From positions 6,527,001 to 6,591,000 of the forward strand of contig NZ_CP109446.1 in the NCBI RefSeq assembly GCF_036227265.1: 64,000 nt of DNA, given 5' to 3'. The notes beneath the pieces were generated by a model, which saw only the letters and a program-made list of their open reading frames with translations, did not search any database and was not told the origin of the DNA. Position numbers and translations under genes: made by a program. This DNA comes from Streptomyces sp. NBC_01476 (GTDB taxonomy: Bacteria; Actinomycetota; Actinomycetes; Streptomycetales; Streptomycetaceae). Shown one piece after another: positions 59,717-64,000 of this stretch. How positions within the stretch are numbered: the stretch's first letter is position 1; each line of letters begins with the position of its first letter.

Positions 59717-60340
59717 GTGTACCGCTGGGAGACCACCCGGGCCGCACTGGCCCAGCGGGTATTCGCCACCATCCGCAGCGAGAGCTACGACCAGGCCGCC
59801 GCCACCGCCGACACCCTGCTCTCGGCGGGGCTGACCACCCTGGAGATCTCCCTCACCACCCCGTTCGCGCTGGAAGCCGTCACCACCTTGGTCCGTGAGG
59901 TCGGCGACGACGCGGTGATCGGCGCCGGCACCGTACTCGACCAGGTCTCCGCACGGATGGCGATCGAGGCCGGCGCCCGCTTCCTGCTCTCGCCCAACCT
60001 CGACGAAGAGGTGCTGCGCACCGGCCACCGGTACGGCATCCCGGTCTTCCCCGGTGTCGCCACCCCGACCGAGGCGGTCCGCGCCATGGAGATGGGCGCG
60101 GACGCGCTCACCCTCTACCCGGCCACCGCCTACACCCCGGACTGGGTGGTCGACGTGCACGCGATCATCCCGCAGGCCGCCCTGCTGCCGATCGGCGGCA
60201 TCACCGTCTCCGCGGCCCCGCACTGGGTGGCGGCCGGCGCCGTCGCGGTCGGCATGGGCTCGTCGCTGACTGACGGTGACCGCGAGACGGTCACCAAGCG
60301 GCTGGCCGAACTGCTGGAGCGCCTCGCCGACGTGGCATGA
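59717..60340 (+). CDS. KDPG/KHG aldolase-family protein lacking the Schiff-base lysine
   Basis: A 207-residue class I aldolase fold. LTTLEISLTTPFA keeps the family Glu, VIGAGTVLDQVSA and FPGVATPTEAVRAM are typical, and LLPIGGITV closes the phosphate site. The strand that normally reads K-F-F-P-A, with the imine-forming Lys, reads ALTLYPA: Lys is Thr. Classical KDPG cleavage is therefore doubtful; a non-aldolase role or different chemistry is possible. GTG 59717 is the likely start, with AGGAAGG rather far upstream. The P450 gene follows after 126 bp. Confidence 0.8.
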   Translation: MYRWETTRAALAQRVFATIRSESYDQAAATADTLLSAGLTTLEISLTTPFALEAVTTLVREVGDDAVIGAGTVLDQVSARMAIEAGARFLLSPNLDEEVLRTGHRYGIPVFPGVATPTEAVRAMEMGADALTLYPATAYTPDWVVDVHAIIPQAALLPIGGITVSAAPHWVAAGAVAVGMGSSLTDGDRETVTKRLAELLERLADVA

Positions 60341-60466
60341 GCGGCGGGCCGGCCTCCGCCGGACCGGCCCGTTCCCCCATTCGGCTTCCTCCTTGCGGGG
60401 GACGCGGTACCCAACCGACCCTGGCTACGGTGGCGGTGGTGGACACACACCGTCAGGGGGAAGTGC

Positions 60467-61657
60467 ATGAGCGTCACCGGGATCGTCGATCTGTCCGCAC
60501 TGGGCCGGGAGTTCGTCGCCGACCCGTTCGCCTTCTACGCCCGCCTGCGCGAGCAGGGACCACTGCACCGCGCCAACTCACCTTTACAGGGGGACATCTG
60601 GCTGGTCGTCGGTTATGAGGAGGCCCGCGCGGTCCTCGCCGATCCGCGCCTGAGCAAGGACTGGCGGACCGTCGTCCCCGACACCCAGGAGATCCCCAGC
60701 ATCAGCGCCAACATGCTGGAGTCCGACGTCCCGGTGCACACCCGGCTGCGCAAGCTGGTGGCCCGTGAGTTCACCTCCCGGCGGATCGAGGCGCTGCGGC
60801 CCCGCGTCCAGGAGATCACCGACCGGCTGCTGGACGAGATGGCGCCGCGGACAAGCGCCGACCTCATCGAAGCACTCGCCTTCCCGCTCCCGATGACCGT
60901 CATCTGCGAGCTGCTGGGCGTGCCCGATCTGGACCGGGAGACCTTCAGCACCCTGTCCCGCAAGGCCATCGGCGAGAGCGACGGGTATGACGACGGGGCC
61001 GCCGCCACCGACCTGCTCAGCCGCTATCTGGCCGAACTCATCGAGGACAAGCGGCGCGGCGGCCCGCAGCCGGATCTGCTCAGCGCTCTCATCCGGGCCC
61101 GGGACGACGACGGCGACCAGCTGTCGGCCGCCGAACTCGTCGGCATGGCCTTCCTGTTGCTGGTCGCTGGTCACGAGACGACGGTCAATCTCATCGCCAA
61201 CGGCGTGCTCGCGCTGCTGCGCCACCCCGACCAGCTCGCCGCGCTGCGCGCCGACCCCGGCCTGATGCCCGGCGCGATCGAGGAAATGCTGCGGTACGAC
61301 GGCCCGTTGGAGAACGCCACCTTCCGCTTCACCCGCGAACCCACCGAGATCGCCGGTCGGCTGCTGCCCGCCGGGCAGCTGATAGCGGTAGTGCTGGCGG
61401 CGGGCGACCGCGACCCCGGCCGCTTCCCGTCCCCCGACACCTTCGACATCCGCCGGGAGACCCAGGGCCATCTCGCCTTCGGCCACGGTATCCACTACTG
61501 CCTCGGCGCCCCGCTCGCCCGCATGGAGGGGCAGATCGCCCTGACCTCCCTGCTGGCCCGCTGCCCCGGCCTGACGCTGGACGCCACCCCCGACGAGCTG
61601 ACCTGGCGCTCCGGCCATCTGATGCGGGGCTTGCAGCGGCTTCCGGTGCGGTTCTAG
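60467..61657 (+). CDS. Cytochrome P450
   Basis: A 396-residue soluble bacterial P450. The I-helix is LLLVAGHETTVNLI, the K-helix ExxR lies in AIEEMLRYDGP, and the heme loop FGHGIHYCLGAPLAR supplies the Cys ligand. The style (GHETT, YCLGAPLARMEGQIAL) matches the CYP105/107-like streptomycete group. No ferredoxin gene is adjacent, so redox partners come from elsewhere. The substrate is unknown; drug-modifying or biosynthetic roles are both possible. Confidence 0.92.
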   Translation: MSVTGIVDLSALGREFVADPFAFYARLREQGPLHRANSPLQGDIWLVVGYEEARAVLADPRLSKDWRTVVPDTQEIPSISANMLESDVPVHTRLRKLVAREFTSRRIEALRPRVQEITDRLLDEMAPRTSADLIEALAFPLPMTVICELLGVPDLDRETFSTLSRKAIGESDGYDDGAAATDLLSRYLAELIEDKRRGGPQPDLLSALIRARDDDGDQLSAAELVGMAFLLLVAGHETTVNLIANGVLALLRHPDQLAALRADPGLMPGAIEEMLRYDGPLENATFRFTREPTEIAGRLLPAGQLIAVVLAAGDRDPGRFPSPDTFDIRRETQGHLAFGHGIHYCLGAPLARMEGQIALTSLLARCPGLTLDATPDELTWRSGHLMRGLQRLPVRF

Positions 61658-61704
61658 GGCGGCGGGCGGCGGACCGGACGGGGCTCGGTCGGGGCGCGGG
61701 GATT

Positions 61705-61800
61705 GGCGGGGTGCGGGCCCGGCGGGTGCGGGCCCGCGGGAGCGGGCCGGCGGGAGCGGGTCTGGCGGGTGCGGGCCTGGCGGGCGCGGGCCGCATCGGG
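61705..61800. repeat. Degenerate GGCGGGTGCGGGCCC tandem repeat
   Basis: About six imperfect units of 13-16 bp in the 267-bp space between the P450 and the EPSP synthase paralogue. The strand bias is extreme (G-rich on the + strand), so G-quadruplex-like structure is conceivable. No gene is seen. Confidence 0.6.
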
Positions 61801-61924
61801 CAGGGGCCCGGCGGGGCGCGGAGCGTGGCCGGTCCCGGGCGGGAGCCGGCCCGCGGCGGGCGCGCCCTAAACTCGGCGGGGGGCCGCGCGGGCCCTCATC
61901 CGTAACCCCGCCAGGAGATCTCCC

Positions 61925-63160
61925 GTGACCGTCGTCGCCGTACCCGGTTCGAAATCGGTGACCGCCCGAGCCCTGTTCCTCGCCGCCGCGGCGGACGGTG
62001 TCAGCACGCTGCACCGCCCGCTGCTCTCCGACGACACCGACGGCTTCGCCGAGGGCCTGGCCGGCCTCGGGTACGACGTCGTGCGCGGCGCGCGGGAGTG
62101 GCGGATCACCGGGCGCCCGGCCGGCCCGGCCGTGGACGAGGCCGACGTCTACTGCCGGGACGCGGCCACCGCTGCCCGCTTCCTGCCCGCGCTCGCGGCA
62201 GCCGGCCACGGCACCTTCCGGTTCGACGCCTCCGCCCAGATGCGCCGCCGCCCGGTCGCCCCGCTGACCCGGGCGCTGCGGGAGCTCGGCGTGGACCTCA
62301 CCCATGAGGAGGCCGAGGGCCACCTGCCGCTGACCGTCGTCGCCGACGGCATCAAGGGCGGCGCGATCGAGCTCGACGCGAGCCTGTCCTCGCAGTTCCT
62401 CACCGCCCTGCTGCTCACCGGCCCGCTCACCGCCGAGGGCCTGCGGATCAAGGTCACCGGCATCGTCTCGGTGCCGTACGTCGAGATCACGCTGGCGATG
62501 ATGCGCCGCTTCGGCGCCGAGGTGACCCGCGACGGCGACACCTTCACCGTCGCGCCCGGCGGTTACCGCGCCACCGACTACCCGGTCGAGCCCGACGCCT
62601 CCACGGCGAGCTACTTCTTCGCCGCCGCGGCGCTCTCCGGCCGCACCGCGATCGTCCCCGGCCTGGGCACCGGCGCCCTCCAGGGCGACCTGCGCTTCGT
62701 GGACGTGCTGCGCGAGATGGGCGCCGAGGTGGAGATCGGCGAGGGCGCCACCACGGTGACCGGCACCGGGCGGCTCTCCGGTGTCACCGTCGCCATGCGG
62801 GACATCTCCGACACGATGCCGACCCTCGCCGCGATCGCTCCCTTCGCGGACGGCCCGGTCCGGATCGAGGACGTCTACAACACCCGGGTCAAGGAGTGCG
62901 ACCGGCTGGAGGCGTGCGCGGAGAACCTGCGCCGTCAGGGCATCCGGGTGGAGACCGGCCGCGACTGGATCGAGATCCACCCCGGCACCCCGGCGCCGGT
63001 GGAGATCAGCTGCCACGGCGACCACCGGATCGCGATGAGCTTCGCGGTGGCGGGCCTGCGCACCCCCGGCACCACCTTCGACGACCCGGGGTGTGTGAAG
63101 AAGACCTTCCCTGAGTTCCATGAGTTCTTCGCCGGGATCCGGGAGCAGTGGGGCGTGTAG
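61925..63160 (+). CDS. EPSP synthase paralogue (AroA-like)
   Basis: A 411-residue enolpyruvyl transferase. Lys10-Ser11 (PGSKSVTARAL), the RPLLSDDT loop, LDASLSSQFLTALLL, NTRVKECDRLEA, CHGDHRIAMSFAV and the final DPGCVKKTFPEF are all AroA motifs. The usual N-A-G-T-A-M-R-P loop reads DAATAARF (79-86): Ala81 replaces the Gly whose change to Ala is known to give glyphosate tolerance. Divergence from typical streptomycete AroA suggests a second, accessory copy. GGAGATC precedes GTG 61925; a strong hairpin follows. Confidence 0.88.
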   Translation: MTVVAVPGSKSVTARALFLAAAADGVSTLHRPLLSDDTDGFAEGLAGLGYDVVRGAREWRITGRPAGPAVDEADVYCRDAATAARFLPALAAAGHGTFRFDASAQMRRRPVAPLTRALRELGVDLTHEEAEGHLPLTVVADGIKGGAIELDASLSSQFLTALLLTGPLTAEGLRIKVTGIVSVPYVEITLAMMRRFGAEVTRDGDTFTVAPGGYRATDYPVEPDASTASYFFAAAALSGRTAIVPGLGTGALQGDLRFVDVLREMGAEVEIGEGATTVTGTGRLSGVTVAMRDISDTMPTLAAIAPFADGPVRIEDVYNTRVKECDRLEACAENLRRQGIRVETGRDWIEIHPGTPAPVEISCHGDHRIAMSFAVAGLRTPGTTFDDPGCVKKTFPEFHEFFAGIREQWGV

Positions 63161-63338
63161 TCCCTGCCCGCCGCTCCTCGTGTGCGGGGGCCGACCCGCC
63201 GGCGGAAACGTTCCCCCCGACCGGAGCGGGACCGGGGGTTCTAGGGTGGGGGTGTTCACCGGCGAACCCGGAGGACAGCAGGCTGCGCTCGGTCGTCTTC
63301 TCCTGACTCTGCTGAGAGACCCGGCGAGCGCGATGCCT

Positions 63339-63374
63339 CCGGCCGCCGCCCGGCCTGACCCGGGCGGCGGCCGG
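63339..63374. terminator. Hairpin after the EPSP synthase gene
   Basis: A perfect 15-bp stem (63339-63353, CCGGCCGCCGCCCGG, with 63360-63374) and a 6-nt loop between this gene and the leftward partial gene. Probably bidirectional. Confidence 0.75.
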
Positions 63375-63650
63375 GCGTACGGAGCGGTCCGCCGCCGTAG
63401 GCCCGGCCGGGTCTCAGACCCCGATCGGTGCCACCACCGGCTCCCGGTCCAGCACGATCCCGAAGTGCTCGCGGTAGGCGGCCGGCACCTGCTCCTCCCG
63501 CCCGGCCACCACGGCCCACTGGCCGCCACCCTCGCCGCGCCCGCCCTGACCCCCGCCGCAGCCTGCCGCTCCAGGGTCGGCTGAACCGTGGCCCTGGTCC
63601 GTCCGCTCGGTGCGCGCCGTCGCCGGCCGGCGGCGGCGCGGTGTCGCCGG

Positions 63651-64000
63651 TCAGGCGAACCGCGAACTGCGTACCGGGCCCGGGGAGTTCACGCGGTCCC
63701 GCGGGCCGGTGAGCCACGTCCCGCGTACCCGGGCCGCGAAGGCGGCCAGCAGTTCGTCCGGGTCCGGCGGGGTCTCCCCGTCACCCTCCTGCGGCGCGAC
63801 CGGCGCCGCGCAGACCGCCTCGGCCAGCTCCGCCGCCGGCCGCGGATCCGGGACCGCCGGCACCCGCTCGCGCTCGGGGCCGAACCGCAACTGCGCCTCC
63901 CAGGGCGCGATGACCGTCTGTACCAGCAGCGTGTTCACGTCCGCGGAGACCGCGGGCGGCCGGGTCCAGCAGGTGGCGTGCTCGAACAGCACCTCCCTGG
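63651..64000 (-). pseudogene. Partial leftward gene with disrupted reading frame at its 3' part
   Basis: About 116 residues are readable up to the right edge of the window (VLFEHATCWTRPP..., WEAQLRFGPERERVP, DELLAAFAARVRGTWLTG), ending at TGA 63651-63653. A different frame continues smoothly from the same region (PGPGTQFAVRLTGD), and a third ends as a plausible C-terminus (QWAVVAGREEQVPAAYREHF, then VLDREPVVAPIGV, stop at 63414). Two frameshifts would join them into one protein. The start lies beyond 64000. I do not recognise the family. Confidence 0.45.

Noticed and set aside
60584..63529. A very long open frame on the minus strand across the P450 and EPSP synthase genes
   Set aside because: Its product is compositionally biased (Gly/Arg/Glu/Val) with no domain logic, while the plus strand encodes two complete, motif-bearing enzymes. 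Long antisense frames are expected at this GC content.

Overview
The window is high-GC actinomycete chromosome. Strong G/C at third codon positions, frequent GTG starts, GTGA/ATGA stop-start couplings, a DasR-type chitobiose locus, an IdeR/DmdR-type iron box and many sugar ABC transporters without their own ATPase all point to Streptomyces or a close relative (Kitasatospora, Streptacidiphilus, Actinacidiphila). I see no rRNA, tRNA, CRISPR array, insertion sequence or phage gene. About 53 protein genes are supported.

Layout. 1-6.8 kb: 3' part-missing secreted GH95-like hydrolase, RsbW-type ATPase, DUF2637 membrane protein, FhuF-like ferric reductase under an iron box, a FadR-type GntR regulator, a TPR-like protein. 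7-14 kb: pucR diverging from a three-subunit xanthine dehydrogenase and xdhC. 14-24 kb: a sigma factor fused through a membrane helix to a GH128 glycanase, then GH16 endoglucanase, GH20 hexosaminidase and an ABC transporter in a das-type operon, with dasR divergent. 24-35.6 kb: SAV_915-type protein, MocR regulator/methyltransferase pair, SDR, secreted protein, DHA2 efflux pump with an operator-rich promoter, GAF-LuxR regulator divergent from two acyl-CoA synthetases. 35.6-52.4 kb: glyoxylate carboligase, zinc-ribbon/Mrr-like protein, tartronate semialdehyde reductase, hydroxypyruvate isomerase, two small putative regulators, uraD-uraH-uricase-8-oxoguanine deaminase, malate synthase, MocA-like cytidylyltransferase, pseudokinase, DUF5955, AllR and allantoinase. 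52.4-58.5 kb: GH1 beta-glucosidase with its ABC transporter, divergent from a ROK regulator. 58.5-64 kb: AIM24, KDPG-aldolase-like protein, cytochrome P450, divergent EPSP synthase, and a frame-disrupted partial gene at the right edge.

How it works together. Much of the window is one dispersed purine-catabolism regulon: deamination and oxidation (8-oxoguanine deaminase, xanthine dehydrogenase with XdhC and the MocA-like cofactor enzyme), urate to allantoin (uricase, UraH, UraD), ring opening (AllB) and disposal of glyoxylate (Gcl, GlxR, Hyi, malate synthase). Allantoicase and ureidoglycolate-processing genes are not in the window. I found paired 15-bp palindromes (TTCYG-N5-YGGAA) set exactly 21 bp apart upstream of gcl, hyi, aceB and, in weaker form, between allR and allB. 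They are the likely AllR operators. A second palindrome (TCAAC-N5-GTTGA) is shared by the uraD and allB promoters.

The other theme is polysaccharide use: two sugar-uptake operons (chito-oligosaccharides and beta-glucosides), four glycoside hydrolases and a membrane-bound sigma factor whose outer domain is itself a predicted glucanase. Several proteins look like family members that have lost key catalytic residues: the kinase, the aldolase and the Mrr-like nuclease. The EPSP synthase paralogue carries an Ala where glyphosate-sensitive enzymes have Gly.
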